A stretch of DNA of 64,000 nt from Pseudoalteromonas marina (GCF_000238335.3 NZ_AHCB03000006.1:186001-250000), one strand, 5' to 3'; positions 19,565 to 30,170 are shown, counted from the first letter of the stretch. The notes: generated by a model not told the origin, from the sequence alone. Translations and numbers: made by a program.

Positions 19565-21508
19565 TTATTCGGCTTTGTCATCAACATTTGTTTCATCTTT
19601 TTTAGATGATTCTGTTGTTGATTGACTTTCATCACTAACAGATTCCTTTACAGAATCTGTTTGTGGTGCTTTTGGCTCATGGCGGTCATGAGCATCGCGT
19701 GGCTCACGCACTGGCTGGCGCGCCATTAAGTCGTCAATTTGCTTAGCATCAATCGTTTCGTATTTCATTAACGCGTCTTTCATTGAATGAAGAATATCAA
19801 TATTCTCTTTCAATATTTTTTCGGCACGTTCATAGTTTCTATCTGAAAACAAACGAACCTCTGCATCAATTACTTTAGCTGTATCATCCGACATGTTAGA
19901 TGCACGACTACCGCCACCACCCATGTACATTTCGTTTTGATCTTCGGCGTAAAGTAGTGGTCCTAATTTTTCGCTTAAACCCCAATGTGTAACCATTTTG
20001 CGTGCTATGTCTGTTGCACGTTCAATATCGTTACTCGCACCGGTAGTCACTTTATCGGCACCGTAAATAAGTGCTTCAGCGATTCGACCACCATAAAGGC
20101 TAGAAATCATTGATTCTAATAGCTCTTTAGAATGACTAACACGATCTTGTTCTGGTAAATACATAGTCACACCTAGCGCACGGCCACGTGGAATGATAGA
20201 TACCTTATAAACAGGGTCATGCTCTGGCACCATGCGACCAACAATTGCATGGCCGGCTTCGTGGTATGCCGTCATTTCTTTCTCTTGCTCGCTCATCACC
20301 ATGGTCTTGCGCTCTGCGCCCATCATGATTTTGTCTTTAGCAGCATCAAACTCAGCCATATTTACAACACGTTTGTTACCACGTGCAGCATAAAGTGCAG
20401 CTTCGTTGACTAAGTTAGCTAAATCAGCACCGGAAAAACCGGGTGTACCGCGAGCAATAACAGCTGCATCAACGTTGTCACCTAATGGTACTTTACGCAT
20501 GTGCACTTTAATAATCTGTTCACGACCGCGTATATCAGGTAAACCAACTTCTACTTGACGGTCAAAACGACCAGGACGAAGTAATGCAGGGTCTAATACG
20601 TCTGGGCGGTTAGTCGCAGCAATAACAATAATGCCTTCGTTACCACCAAAACCATCCATTTCTACCAGCATTTGGTTTAATGTTTGTTCGCGCTCATCGT
20701 TACCGCCGCCCATACCTGCGCCACGTTTACGACCTACTGCATCAATTTCATCGATGAAAATAATACAAGGCGCTGCTTTTTTGGCTTGTTCAAACATGTC
20801 ACGTACGCGCGATGCGCCTACACCAACGAACATTTCAACAAAGTCAGAACCCGAAATTGTAAAAAAGGGTACTTTTGCTTCACCGGCAACGGCCTTAGCA
20901 AGCAACGTTTTACCTGTACCTGGCGGTCCAACCATAAGTACACCCTTAGGTATACTACCACCTAATTTTTGGAATTTAGACGGGTCGCGCAGGAAGTCCA
21001 CCAATTCGGTAACGTCTTCTTTTGCTTCATCACAACCAGCAACATCAGCGAACGTAGTTTTAATTTGATCTTCGCTCATTAGACGTGCTTTGCTCTTGCC
21101 GAATGACATAGCGCCTTTGCCGCCACCGCCTTGCATTTGACGCATGAAGAAAATCCACACACCAATAAGCAGTATCATCGGGAACCAAGAAATAAATATG
21201 CTTGCTAAAAATGATTGTTCTTCAGGCTTTACACCTTTCACGTTTACATCACTTTTAAGTAAGTCATTTAAAATGTCTTTGTCGTAGATTGGCATAATGG
21301 TTTGAAAGCGCTCACCATTATTTTTAGTACCTGTGATTGTTCCACTGGTGCTCTCGATTGCCACTTCTTGTATTGAGCCATTTCGGGCATCTTTTACAAA
21401 CTGACTGTAACTTGTTTGACGGTCGATTTGCTCGCCACCATTAAAGCTCTGAAAGACTGACATAAGCACAACTGCAATGACCAGCCATAGTATTAAATTT
21501 TTCGCCAT
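19565..21508 (-). CDS. ftsH: ATP-dependent zinc metalloprotease FtsH
   Basis: FtsH is a membrane-anchored AAA+ protease that degrades LpxC, sigma32 and damaged membrane proteins. The 647-residue product has TM1 (about 4-21), a small periplasmic domain and TM2 (about 100-120). The AAA domain shows Walker A GPPGTGKT (about 193-200), Walker B IIFIDEID and the second region of homology. The zinc site is HEAGH (about 414-418). The C-terminal tail is rich in Asp, Ser and Lys. The ATG at 21508 is used; a TTG nine bases upstream is the only alternative. It follows rlmE as in E. coli. Confidence 0.97.
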   Translation of the reverse strand: MAKNLILWLVIAVVLMSVFQSFNGGEQIDRQTSYSQFVKDARNGSIQEVAIESTSGTITGTKNNGERFQTIMPIYDKDILNDLLKSDVNVKGVKPEEQSFLASIFISWFPMILLIGVWIFFMRQMQGGGGKGAMSFGKSKARLMSEDQIKTTFADVAGCDEAKEDVTELVDFLRDPSKFQKLGGSIPKGVLMVGPPGTGKTLLAKAVAGEAKVPFFTISGSDFVEMFVGVGASRVRDMFEQAKKAAPCIIFIDEIDAVGRKRGAGMGGGNDEREQTLNQMLVEMDGFGGNEGIIVIAATNRPDVLDPALLRPGRFDRQVEVGLPDIRGREQIIKVHMRKVPLGDNVDAAVIARGTPGFSGADLANLVNEAALYAARGNKRVVNMAEFDAAKDKIMMGAERKTMVMSEQEKEMTAYHEAGHAIVGRMVPEHDPVYKVSIIPRGRALGVTMYLPEQDRVSHSKELLESMISSLYGGRIAEALIYGADKVTTGASNDIERATDIARKMVTHWGLSEKLGPLLYAEDQNEMYMGGGGSRASNMSDDTAKVIDAEVRLFSDRNYERAEKILKENIDILHSMKDALMKYETIDAKQIDDLMARQPVREPRDAHDRHEPKAPQTDSVKESVSDESQSTTESSKKDETNVDDKAE

Positions 21509-21574
21509 ATCGCTCAAGGGGTTAACCTCTTGTATCCAATTAATTTAAATTCAACTAAACGCCAAGCAACTGTA

Positions 21575-22204
21575 CTACAGTTTGTATCCAGTCGCTACTA
21601 TATATACTTCCCGAGAACGGGCACGTGAGGCATCAGGTTTGCGTATTTTCACTGCTTTAAAACTATTACGTACTTCCTGCAAGTATTGATCAAAGCCTTC
21701 GCCTTGGAAAACCTTAACAATAAATGCACCATTTTTCTTTAGAACTTGATTACACATATCTAGCGCAAGCTCAACTAAATACATACTTCCAGCTTGGTCC
21801 ACTGAGTTATTACCACTCATATTCGGTGCCATGTCAGAGAGTACCACATCAACATTTTTTCCATCAATGCGTTTTAATAAAGCATCTAACACGGCTTCTT
21901 CACGAAAGTCACCTTGTAAAAAATCAACTCCCGCTAGAGAGTCCATAGGTAAAATATCACAAGCAACAACTTGCCCCTTGTCACCTACCTTCTCGGCTAA
22001 ATACTGTGACCAACTACCCGGGGCAGCCCCTAAATCCACCACAGTCATACTAGGGCGAAGTAACTTGTCTCTATTTTGTACTTCATCTAATTTAAAAACC
22101 GCTCTTGAACGCCAGCCTTTTTTTTGCGCTTCCTGAACATATTTATCATCAAAATGTTCTTTCAACCATCGCTGTGAACTGGCTGACTGTTTTTTATTTG
22201 TCAT
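21575..22204 (-). CDS. rlmE: 23S rRNA 2'-O-methyltransferase RlmE
   Basis: RlmE (FtsJ/RrmJ) methylates the ribose of U2552 in 23S rRNA. The 209-residue protein has the SAM motif [15 protein letters not shown] and the K-D-K-E catalytic tetrad: Lys38 in AVFKLDEV, Asp in [10 protein letters not shown], Lys in [10 protein letters not shown] and Glu near REVYIVA. Its gene lies 66 bp before ftsH and is divergent from yhbY, the normal E. coli order. Confidence 0.97.
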   Translation of the reverse strand: MTNKKQSASSQRWLKEHFDDKYVQEAQKKGWRSRAVFKLDEVQNRDKLLRPSMTVVDLGAAPGSWSQYLAEKVGDKGQVVACDILPMDSLAGVDFLQGDFREEAVLDALLKRIDGKNVDVVLSDMAPNMSGNNSVDQAGSMYLVELALDMCNQVLKKNGAFIVKVFQGEGFDQYLQEVRNSFKAVKIRKPDASRARSREVYIVATGYKL

Positions 22205-22291
22205 AAATTACACGCAACTAATTAGTAATATTCTCTAGATGGCGTTAGAATACCCTTAATTCAAGCCATATTCAGCAAAATTTGTATAAAC

Positions 22292-22588
22292 ATGACATTA
22301 TCAAATAAACAAAAGCAGTTTTTAAAAGGCGAGGCACATAGCCTTAAGCCTGTAGTTTTACTAGGTTCTAACGGTTTAACCGAAGGCGTAGTGATGGAAA
22401 TTCAAAGTGCACTAGAAATTCACGAATTAATCAAAGTTAAAGTACCAACTGACGATCGTGAAACCAAAGCGCTTATTTTTGAAGCTATCGTTCGTGAAAC
22501 AGGTGCGACAAAGCTTCAAACAATTGGCCACACTATTGTGCTTTATCGCCAAAGCCCTGAGAAAAAAATTCAACTGCCGCGTAACTAA
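22292..22588 (+). CDS. yhbY: CRM-domain RNA-binding protein YhbY
   Basis: This 98-residue single CRM-domain protein associates with pre-50S ribosomal particles in E. coli. The signatures LKPVVLLGSNGLTEGV and the GHTIVLYRQS end are present. It is divergent from rlmE. Confidence 0.95.
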   Translation: MTLSNKQKQFLKGEAHSLKPVVLLGSNGLTEGVVMEIQSALEIHELIKVKVPTDDRETKALIFEAIVRETGATKLQTIGHTIVLYRQSPEKKIQLPRN

Positions 22589-22620
22589 TTTACTTTCTGA
22601 GTAAATTATTGCGCTTAATA

Positions 22621-22648
22621 AAAAAACCAGCTATCAGCTGGTTTTTTT
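22621..22648. terminator. Bidirectional terminator after yhbY
   Basis: AAAAAACCAGC-tatca-GCTGGTTTTTTT serves yhbY (+) and the convergent phosphatase gene (-). Confidence 0.88.
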
Positions 22649-22670
22649 ATTATTTATTTAGCCCTGAATT

Positions 22671-23180
22671 CTAAAAAGTAAAATTCATTTCTAAGTCTTT
22701 GAGTAAATATTTAATTTCTGCATGATGCTTTTTTTTGCTTAACAAGAAATAGCGTGAAAACTGCATTTCACTCATTGGTTCTATTTCTTCATTTGAAAGC
22801 AACGTTGCAAGTTCTGGAGTTGTATTGCTATGACCAATCACAGCAACTACGCCATTCAAAGACACTATCTGGCTTTTTAAATCTGCCAAATCTCTAGCAT
22901 TGTAAATCTTTATTTCAGAATCAAAATGCGCAGCAAGTGGGCCTGCTGTTTGTAAAGTACGTTTATAGTTACTACTAAATACATGTACTTTATCAAATTG
23001 CTTAAATAATGTGACTAGCTGCTCTGCCCGTTTATAGCCTTTTTGGGTTAACCCTGGGTTTTTACCTGCTAGTTTTTCACTATGGCGAAAAAGGTATATT
23101 TTTTCTGGAGCCGAAAATACATATTGGCTATTAAATAAAACTGCACATAACAAGATAAAAACACCGTATTTTACTTTCAT
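22671..23180 (-). CDS. Exported histidine-phosphatase-family protein
   Basis: This 169-residue protein has a signal peptide (cleavage near residue 23). It is a short histidine phosphatase domain: catalytic FRHSE (Arg32, His33; Ser where many have Gly), SSNYKRT with the second Arg, and VIGHSN with the second His (about 117). Small members such as SixA dephosphorylate phosphohistidine, but an exported enzyme probably acts on periplasmic phosphoesters. Its ATG overlaps the stop codon of the upstream serine hydrolase (ATGA), so they form an operon. The substrate is unknown. Confidence 0.78.
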   Translation of the reverse strand: MKVKYGVFILLCAVLFNSQYVFSAPEKIYLFRHSEKLAGKNPGLTQKGYKRAEQLVTLFKQFDKVHVFSSNYKRTLQTAGPLAAHFDSEIKIYNARDLADLKSQIVSLNGVVAVIGHSNTTPELATLLSNEEIEPMSEMQFSRYFLLSKKKHHAEIKYLLKDLEMNFTF

Positions 23181-24331
23181 ATTGTCTGCTCACGTTTGTA
23201 CGTCAACAAACGATTAATAAACTCGGTTGTTAACTCATTAATTAACCCTGTCTCGGCGTTTAACACTAAGCTAAAGCCAATATTTAAATGGGGGAATACC
23301 ACCAAATCACTTCGGTATCCTTGCACCCAACCACTATGATAATACAAGGTTTCATTATCGTAATTGTATACTCGCCAGCCTAAGCCGTAATAAGCTTCGT
23401 GTAACTGTTTTTTCCACACCCTGCGGTACATTTCTTTTTTAGTGCGTGTATAGGGCCGAGTTTGTTTAGACAAAGCATCAAGTGACAACACTTCAGGATA
23501 TTGACCTAATTGTGCCTTTAACCAGATAGCCATATCGCTTGCACTAGCATTAACACCAGCTGCTGGTCCAACTTTGTAGTAATTTTTTTTCAGCTTTGCA
23601 GTGTACCAACGTTTTTTTCCACGTACGTGCGGTAAAGCGTAATTACTATCAACCACCATGGCTTCATAACCCAAGCTAGCATCAATCATATCAAGTGGCT
23701 GAAAAATGCCTTCATTTAGCCATTGTGAATAATCTTTATTTGTACTTTTTAAAATAACATCATCAATTAAACTAAACATGACGTTTTGATAACCGTAGCA
23801 TATACCAGGCTCGCAAATAGGTTTAACCGTCACTAACTTTTGTACTATATCGGGATAATCCATTCGCGACTCAATTAAATTGTCATATGCGTTTGGCACC
23901 AAGCCGCTAGAATGGCTAAGTAAGTGATAAACTTTTAAGTTTTTTTCGTATTCTGTGCCTATAAAATCAGGTAAGTAATTACTGACGGAGTTATCTAATT
24001 TTATGAGCCCATCACTAGATAATTTTGCAGCCAGAGAGCCTGCAAATGTTTTAGACACCGACGCCAGTCTAAAACGAGTGTGAACATTAACCTTTTGACC
24101 ATTTCGGGCTTTTGTTCGTCCGACCGCATGGATGTAATCACTATTGCCTAAGTTAACTATCGAAAGTGCAGCCCCTGGAATGCCTTTACTCGTGAGTTTT
24201 TTTTCTGCGTAACGGCCATACTTTTTTACAAAACTATCCCAATTTGGGTCTTGCTGCGCTGCAAAACTAACGGTTGCATACACAAAACACACTGCAGTTA
24301 AGCAATACTTTAAAAGTGGTAAGCGCTTCAT
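23177..24331 (-). CDS. Exported serine hydrolase, class C beta-lactamase/AmpH-like family
   Basis: This 384-residue protein has a signal peptide (about 1-24) and the beta-lactamase/PBP-like fold motifs: SVSK (Ser91 nucleophile, Lys94), YQN as the Y-x-N motif and HSG as the third motif (YYHSGWVQGYRSD). The family includes class C beta-lactamases, D-peptidases and esterases. The HSG instead of KTG argues for a peptidase/esterase rather than a true AmpC. It is translationally coupled to the histidine phosphatase gene, and both products are periplasmic, so they may share a cell-envelope task. Confidence 0.82.
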   Translation of the reverse strand: MKRLPLLKYCLTAVCFVYATVSFAAQQDPNWDSFVKKYGRYAEKKLTSKGIPGAALSIVNLGNSDYIHAVGRTKARNGQKVNVHTRFRLASVSKTFAGSLAAKLSSDGLIKLDNSVSNYLPDFIGTEYEKNLKVYHLLSHSSGLVPNAYDNLIESRMDYPDIVQKLVTVKPICEPGICYGYQNVMFSLIDDVILKSTNKDYSQWLNEGIFQPLDMIDASLGYEAMVVDSNYALPHVRGKKRWYTAKLKKNYYKVGPAAGVNASASDMAIWLKAQLGQYPEVLSLDALSKQTRPYTRTKKEMYRRVWKKQLHEAYYGLGWRVYNYDNETLYYHSGWVQGYRSDLVVFPHLNIGFSLVLNAETGLINELTTEFINRLLTYKREQTI

Positions 24332-24443
24332 TTTTTAATACTTTATCTTTTTAACTGCCTCTGTATGCATAATATCATGAACTTTTCTTTGGACTAACGT
24401 ACAATACAAAAATTATTGTACTTTTTGTGGGTGTTAAGTATTT

Positions 24444-25247
24444 ATGCGTTTTTTAGTTGTATTACTTTTTGTTTTATTTTCATCAGGTTGTGCCATTACC
24501 AAACAACCAGCAGAACCTTTGGCTATGCCGTTAAAGCCAGCATTAACAACGCAAACGTATCAGCTTAAATACCAAACAGATCATGCTTCACCAAAAGTGA
24601 AGTCGGTGCAATTGCCTGCACACAAAGTTTTACAAAATCAAACTGTAAAAATAATTACCGATAAAGCAAGTGTAACCGACACTCTACTATCGCAAATAAG
24701 CCAAGCACTTAACGATAAACAGCTTAAAGTTACGAGTAAAAATAACAGTGATTACACGCTGACTATTCAAAAGCTCGACTTAACATTTAAAGAAAACACA
24801 CAGTATTCAATTGCCACACCTGAAAAGCCATTTGTCTTGTTTGAAAATATTGCAAAGCAATACCCAACGCAGCAATGTGCATCTATTTTTGCAGAAGTTA
24901 ATATGCGTTTAACACACAAAGCGTCTGGCGATGTGGTGTGGTTTGCAACGTCGTCGATAGATAGCGCCAGCTTTCACCGAGAGCCGCTAATTTACAGCTT
25001 AAGTGAAGAACAAAGAATTACAAACGAACTAGAGGTTGTTGCATTTATCCACCAGCAAAACACAGAAGAAGCACGTTTAGCTAGAGTGGGTAAAGAGGTG
25101 AAAATCCCTGAGTATCAAATGCTGTCTAAATTATCTAGCCTAAGTAAGTTAAGTGGTCCGTGTAGCCGCACAGAAGTCAGTGCTCTAACACCTATGATGC
25201 AATTTTACTTAAGCAGTATCTTAATAGATAAAATTAAAGTTCAGTAA
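24444..25247 (+). CDS. Putative lipoprotein of unknown function
   Basis: This 267-residue protein begins MRFLVVLLFVLFSSGC, a signal peptide with a lipobox-like SSGC. The mature part has no family I recognise. A segment at about 90-190 with alternating strands (YTLTIQKLDLTF; ASIFAEVNMRLTHKASGDVVW) resembles periplasmic lipoproteins that build beta sheets. It is divergent from the serine hydrolase and about 90 bp upstream of the MipA module. Confidence 0.6.
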   Translation: MRFLVVLLFVLFSSGCAITKQPAEPLAMPLKPALTTQTYQLKYQTDHASPKVKSVQLPAHKVLQNQTVKIITDKASVTDTLLSQISQALNDKQLKVTSKNNSDYTLTIQKLDLTFKENTQYSIATPEKPFVLFENIAKQYPTQQCASIFAEVNMRLTHKASGDVVWFATSSIDSASFHREPLIYSLSEEQRITNELEVVAFIHQQNTEEARLARVGKEVKIPEYQMLSKLSSLSKLSGPCSRTEVSALTPMMQFYLSSILIDKIKVQ

Positions 25248-25338
25248 AAGTAACATTTACTACATTTTTTTACAGATTAAGGGTACACCTTAACAATATA
25301 CTACGCACTATAACAACAAACAATCAGGCTCAACGTGG

Positions 25339-26196
25339 ATGAAATATACCTTACTTAACCGTACTCTTTTTAGTATTGTCTTGTTCAGTTTGAGCCTTAT
25401 AGCGACCTCAGCCCAAGCAAGTAATCGTTATTATGCAGACAACACCCTTGAGCCAACTCAAGGCTTTGCATGGGACTGGAGCGCAGGGGCAAGTTATTTT
25501 GTAGAAGATACCTACCTAGTCGGCACTAATGCCTACGACACCGATTTAGAGCTCGATTTAAGCCTTGCTGTATCATACGACCGATTTTATCTCGACTTTG
25601 ACCATAACCAACTCAGTGGTGGTCTTATTATCGGCTATAGTATCATTGATAAGTATGATTGGGGCTTGGATATACTGGGCACGAACACCCAAGCAGGCTT
25701 TGACGAGAAAGGCCTTGGCTTTTATAACAGTGGTGTAATTGCAGAGCTTGATGGCATAAAGTCTCGTCGCTATGATTTTGGTGTTGGTCTAAGGCTTACA
25801 CGCCGATTCGAAAACTCTCAAATTTCATTTGAATACCTTTATGATGTTTCTGGCGCCCATAACAGCTGGGTTGTTAACACCTTCTTTAGCCAAATTTTAC
25901 CGTGGCGAAACTGGGAATTTAGATCCGGTGTTGGCGTAAGTGCTTATTCAGCTGATTTTACAAATTATTATTTTGGCATTGACCAAGAAGAAGTAGCCGA
26001 AAACCGACCTTTTTATGATGCACATGCAAGTACCAGCCTAATATTTGAATTTCATGCTGAATACCCAATAAGCCAAGATTGGGTTTTTCTAGCTGGCTTT
26101 CTTTCCACATGGTTTTCAGCAGAAATCGACGACAGCCCAATTATTTCTCAAGGGTATCAGCATAAAGCCAAGGTAGGCCTACGTTATGTTTTTTAG
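25339..26196 (+). CDS. MipA/OmpV-family outer-membrane protein (module 1)
   Basis: This 285-residue exported barrel has a signal peptide ending near SAQA. It shows MipA/OmpV features: an N-terminal strand, paired YSIIDKYDWGLDILG and SYDRFYLDFDHNQLSG blocks, and a terminal KVGLRYVF with aromatic end. MipA was named as a scaffold for MltA and PBP1b in E. coli; other members are stress- or antibiotic-induced surface proteins. It starts a four-gene unit and overlaps the DUF3019 gene by 11 bp. A diverged paralogue is at 36361-37239. Confidence 0.82.
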   Translation: MKYTLLNRTLFSIVLFSLSLIATSAQASNRYYADNTLEPTQGFAWDWSAGASYFVEDTYLVGTNAYDTDLELDLSLAVSYDRFYLDFDHNQLSGGLIIGYSIIDKYDWGLDILGTNTQAGFDEKGLGFYNSGVIAELDGIKSRRYDFGVGLRLTRRFENSQISFEYLYDVSGAHNSWVVNTFFSQILPWRNWEFRSGVGVSAYSADFTNYYFGIDQEEVAENRPFYDAHASTSLIFEFHAEYPISQDWVFLAGFLSTWFSAEIDDSPIISQGYQHKAKVGLRYVF

Positions 26197-26569
26197 ATGG
26201 TTTTGTTTACTAATAATTTTTCCTGTATCAGCGCTTGCGCAATCTAGCGATACACAAAATACTTTAACCGCGGTTCCTGATACGTGCGTAGCTCTTCGTG
26301 AAAGCCGCGATTGTTATGCCGACGTTGTTATTACGTGGCACCAACCCATTATTGGTAATTATTGCCTACGCGATGCAACATCAAAATACATTATGCAATG
26401 TTGGCTCAAACAGCAACAAGGCACATTAAATTACGCGTTTGATTCTAAGCAAAGTATCGCATTTGAACTATTTGATAGTAATACATCAAAAATAATTGGC
26501 ACTGCAGAAGTAAAACTTCAGTGGGTATATCAAAACAGACAAAAAAAGCGTCGCTGGCGATTATTTTAG
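26186..26569 (+). CDS. DUF3019-family exported protein (module 1)
   Basis: This 127-residue protein has a signal peptide (cleavage near ALAQ), four cysteines in the mature part (VALRESRDCYADV, NYCLRD, MQCWLKQ) and a strongly basic end RQKKRRWRLF. The conserved Cys/Trp pattern and the position between MipA and an OmpR-type regulator identify DUF3019. Its function is not known. It may be a periplasmic partner of the kinase or of MipA. Its start lies inside the MipA gene, so it is translationally coupled. Confidence 0.8.
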   Translation: MFFRWFCLLIIFPVSALAQSSDTQNTLTAVPDTCVALRESRDCYADVVITWHQPIIGNYCLRDATSKYIMQCWLKQQQGTLNYAFDSKQSIAFELFDSNTSKIIGTAEVKLQWVYQNRQKKRRWRLF

Positions 26570-26590
26570 CCACTGCATTAAGGATAATTT

Positions 26591-27295
26591 ATGGATAATT
26601 ACGGCACTATTTTATTAGTAGAAGATGATGCATCATTGGCTCAGTGGGTAGCCGAATACCTAACTGAACAAGGCTACACTACCCATGTTTGTCACCGAGG
26701 TGATGAAGTTGTCAGTCAGGTAAAAACCTTGAACCCAAACATTGTCCTACTTGATATTATGTTACCTGGTCAAGATGGCATTAGTGTATGTAGAGAACTT
26801 CGTAGCTTTTATAATGCGCCTATTATTATGCTTACAGCACGTGATGAAGAAATGGATGAAGTTATAGGTTTAGAGGTCGGTGCGAGCGATTATATAATGA
26901 AACCAGTACGCCCGCGCGCTTTGCTCGCTCGTATAAAAGCGGCACTTCGTCAAAGCAGTGAGCCCAATAAATTGGAAAAAGTAGAAACCACAATTTCGGT
27001 CGGTTCGCTTAATATTAATACCGAATCGAGAAACGTGAAATTTAACGGCCAAGACGTTAATATTTCCAGTGCAGAATATTTACTCCTGCATTATTTGGCA
27101 AGTAATGCAGGGCAAGTTGTATCACGTGACGCGGTTTTTAAAGCCACTAAAGGGCGTGAATACGACGGACTTGATAGAAGTGTCGATGTGCTTATTTCTG
27201 CACTAAGAAAAAAGTTTAGCGACGACCCACAAAACCCTGAAAAAATTAAGACAATTTGGGGGCGTGGTTACTTGCTCGTCTCTACTGCATGGTAA
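26591..27295 (+). CDS. OmpR/RstA-type response regulator (module 1)
   Basis: This 234-residue regulator has a receiver domain (acidic EDD at 11-13, phospho-accepting Asp55 in LLDIMLPG, Lys in YIMKP) and a C-terminal winged-helix domain (about 130-232) with RSVDVLISALRKK and IWGRGYLLV. It most resembles RstA-like regulators. It is 21 bp after the DUF3019 gene and 19 bp before its kinase. By analogy with such modules it probably controls its own MipA operon. Confidence 0.92.
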   Translation: MDNYGTILLVEDDASLAQWVAEYLTEQGYTTHVCHRGDEVVSQVKTLNPNIVLLDIMLPGQDGISVCRELRSFYNAPIIMLTARDEEMDEVIGLEVGASDYIMKPVRPRALLARIKAALRQSSEPNKLEKVETTISVGSLNINTESRNVKFNGQDVNISSAEYLLLHYLASNAGQVVSRDAVFKATKGREYDGLDRSVDVLISALRKKFSDDPQNPEKIKTIWGRGYLLVSTAW

Positions 27296-27314
27296 CTTAC
27301 AGCTGTATGCTTAA

Positions 27315-28607
27315 ATGAAAAAGTTTTACATATCACTACTTGGCAGCGCACTGATATCTATTGTGGTTTTAGGGTGGCTTATAGACGCCTTTAGCCAGCA
27401 AGCACATACCCCACAAGACGAATTTAGTGTGCAAAGTAAAATGATGATGGGATTTAGTAAACAACTGGCAAATATTCCCACCTCTGAACGTGGCGCATAT
27501 GTTAAGCAGCTAGGTGAAGAGTTTGATCTATCAATCGATTATAAACCTAATGAATCACTTGCTTTACCTCCTTCATTATTACTTCAAATGCATGCTGTTG
27601 GCGGATTGATTTTAGAAGATCAGCAAGGTTTTTATATGCTGTATAGTAACCAAGCGCTAAACCCCTTTCATATTTCTATGCGACTTAAAAAAAGCGCAGA
27701 CACCGATAAACGAAACGATATATTTTTAACTTTGCTTTTTTATGCTGGCTTATGCATTTTAATGGGATTCATTATTGCGCCACTCGCTAAGCGACTAAGT
27801 GTACTCAATGAGGCTGCTAAACAGTTTGCATCAGGCAATACACAAGCCAGAATTAACGCCTCGCATTTTACGTATATAAGAGATGTAGAGTTAACGTTTA
27901 ATCGTATGGCGAGCCAAATAGAAAAACTTGTCGCTGAAAATAAGTTAATGGCATCAAGTTTATCGCACGATATACGCACCCCTATTGCCTGTCTTCGCTT
28001 TGGCTTAGATGCCGCCTTAGATACCCATGATGAGAAAAAAATAAAAACCTATTTAGAGCGCATGGAAAACGATTTAGATCACATGGAATCCATGCTTAAA
28101 AGCTACTTAGCGTTTGCAACACTTGAGCAAAACGCAAACAAATTGACGTACTCTTCTACAAATATAAAGCATTACCTTGAAAACATTTTAGTTCAGCTTG
28201 CCCCAAAGTTAGAATCACAAATGCTAACTGTTGACCTTAATAGCTCAACTGACATTATTGTGGCCGACCTTCATTGGTTAGCACGTGCTATTACAAACCT
28301 GCTGACCAATGCATGCGATTTTGCCGAACAATATATCTACTTGAGCGCCAAGGTTCACGAACGCCAACTTATCATAACTGTTGAGGATGATGGCCCAGGG
28401 ATTGCTCAAGAAAACTTTAAAAATGTATTAAGCCCATTTTTTAGAGAAGAAGATCATAGAAACCGCGCAGATAAAAGCTATGGCCTTGGCTTGGCTATTG
28501 TTGAAAAGGTCGCTGACTGGCATAACGGTACTATTTCTGTCAGCAAAAGTAAGCACTTAGGCGGAGCCTGCTTTACCCTTAGTATTACCCAGCATTATAA
28601 ATCGTAA
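27315..28607 (+). CDS. Sensor histidine kinase (module 1)
   Basis: This 430-residue inner-membrane kinase has TM1 (about 7-25), a periplasmic segment of about 110 residues, TM2 (about 137-155), HAMP, a HisKA domain with SHDIRTP (His about 218), and HATPase_c with N box NLLTNACDFA, G1 DDGPGIA and G2 GLGLAIV. RstB is the nearest familiar architecture. It is the last gene of the MipA-DUF3019-regulator-kinase unit and presumably phosphorylates the adjacent regulator. Confidence 0.9.
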   Translation: MKKFYISLLGSALISIVVLGWLIDAFSQQAHTPQDEFSVQSKMMMGFSKQLANIPTSERGAYVKQLGEEFDLSIDYKPNESLALPPSLLLQMHAVGGLILEDQQGFYMLYSNQALNPFHISMRLKKSADTDKRNDIFLTLLFYAGLCILMGFIIAPLAKRLSVLNEAAKQFASGNTQARINASHFTYIRDVELTFNRMASQIEKLVAENKLMASSLSHDIRTPIACLRFGLDAALDTHDEKKIKTYLERMENDLDHMESMLKSYLAFATLEQNANKLTYSSTNIKHYLENILVQLAPKLESQMLTVDLNSSTDIIVADLHWLARAITNLLTNACDFAEQYIYLSAKVHERQLIITVEDDGPGIAQENFKNVLSPFFREEDHRNRADKSYGLGLAIVEKVADWHNGTISVSKSKHLGGACFTLSITQHYKS

Positions 28608-28811
28608 AGTATAAATTACGCGGTGTAATTAACATTTTTAAAACAAAATCAACCCATTAATTTTAATCTACTCCTAACATTTACTAAAAACAGCGCATTA
28701 ATCACACCACTGGAAAACTAAATTATGTGGGATAAGCAAATAAGCACTTTTTATTTTTTTACATTTCCAGTAGATTGTCAGCGCCGTTAAAAAACAGAGA
28801 AGTATAATAAT

Positions 28812-30164
28812 ATGAGCGCAGTTAGAGGCGAGTTTAGTTCTCGCTTTGGATTTATTATGGCCGCCGCCGGCTCTGCCGTAGGTTTGGGCAACATATGGGG
28901 CTTTCCCACACAAACAGCCAGTAATGGTGGTGCCGCATTTTTAGTTGCCTATTTAGTGTTAGCTTTCTTTTTAGCTTATCCTGCGCTAATGGCCGAACTC
29001 ATGATTGGTCGACACGGACAAGCTAACGCCGTCGTTTCTTTAACTAAAGTATCTAACAAACCTTGGCAAAAACACTTTGCATTTATTGTCGGCTTTGGGG
29101 GTATTTTATGCGCCGGCTTTATACTTAGTTTTTATGCTATTGTTGCAGGTTGGATGCTCAGCGCAACAGCCCAACCTATCGCCGCCTTGGCCGGAGCCGA
29201 CGCAGCATCAACTTGGCTAAGCGAGCAATCACTTACTCGCAATGTTATTTTTACCCTTGTTTTTATTGTTTTAACAATAGCAATCATTAGCCGTGGTGTT
29301 GAAAACGGTATCGAAAAATGGTCAAAGCGCTTGATGCCCGCTTTATTGGGTATTTTATTTTTATTAATTGCTTATGTACTGACTCAAGAAGGTGCAATGG
29401 AAGGGTTAAAAGCCTACTTGTTACCTGACTTTTCGTCTATTTTTGACACCCAGTTGATTGTTAGCGCATTAGGTCAAGCGTTTTTCTCATTATCGCTTGG
29501 CACAAGCGTTATGATTATATACGGCTCGTATATTAGTAAAAAAGAAAACCTAGTCTCTCTCGGTGCATACGTAACGTTAATTGATGTGTTTATTGCCTTT
29601 GTTGCTGGTTTACTTATTATTCCTGCTATGTATGTAGCTCAAGCACAAGGTGTTGAGATATTTTCTGCCAGCGGAAAATTGCTCTCAGAAGATACTTTAG
29701 TATTTCAGGTATTACCCGCTTTATTTGATGGTATGGGCAGTGTAGGTTTATTTGTTGGCTTTGCATTTTTTGCCCTAATGAGTATAGCTGCGCTCACTTC
29801 GTCAATATCAATGCTTGAAGCACCTGTTTCCTATGCTGTAGAACGCTTTGCCTTGAAGCGCATTCAAGCAACGTGGGTCATTGGCGCCTTGATAGCAGTT
29901 GTTAGCATTACGATTGTGTGTAACCTAGGCGCATTATTTGGTTTAGTGATCACACTTACCACTAAGGTTGCGCAACCATTACTTGGCTTAATGTGCTGTA
30001 TTTTTGTAGGCTGGATTTGGTACAGAAATTCATTACTACAAGCCATTCAACAGGGCAATCCCGAGGTACAAACTACGCTATTTTGGAAAATATGGCCTTG
30101 GTATACTAAGTTTGTGTGCCCTATCGCAATAGGTGCTGTGTTTGTCCACTCGTTATTAAGCTAA
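28812..30164 (+). CDS. Sodium-dependent transporter of the NSS (SNF) family
   Basis: This 450-residue protein with about 11-12 membrane helices opens with RFGFIMAAAGSAVGLGNIWGFP, the family TM1 with its unwound sodium/substrate site. Further family blocks are SNGGAAFLVAYL, SFYAIVAGWML and SLGTSVMIIYGSY. NSS proteins cotransport amino acids or amines with sodium; the substrate cannot be assigned. It stands alone between the two MipA modules. Confidence 0.9.
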   Translation: MSAVRGEFSSRFGFIMAAAGSAVGLGNIWGFPTQTASNGGAAFLVAYLVLAFFLAYPALMAELMIGRHGQANAVVSLTKVSNKPWQKHFAFIVGFGGILCAGFILSFYAIVAGWMLSATAQPIAALAGADAASTWLSEQSLTRNVIFTLVFIVLTIAIISRGVENGIEKWSKRLMPALLGILFLLIAYVLTQEGAMEGLKAYLLPDFSSIFDTQLIVSALGQAFFSLSLGTSVMIIYGSYISKKENLVSLGAYVTLIDVFIAFVAGLLIIPAMYVAQAQGVEIFSASGKLLSEDTLVFQVLPALFDGMGSVGLFVGFAFFALMSIAALTSSISMLEAPVSYAVERFALKRIQATWVIGALIAVVSITIVCNLGALFGLVITLTTKVAQPLLGLMCCIFVGWIWYRNSLLQAIQQGNPEVQTTLFWKIWPWYTKFVCPIAIGAVFVHSLLS

Positions 30165-30170
30165 CAACTC

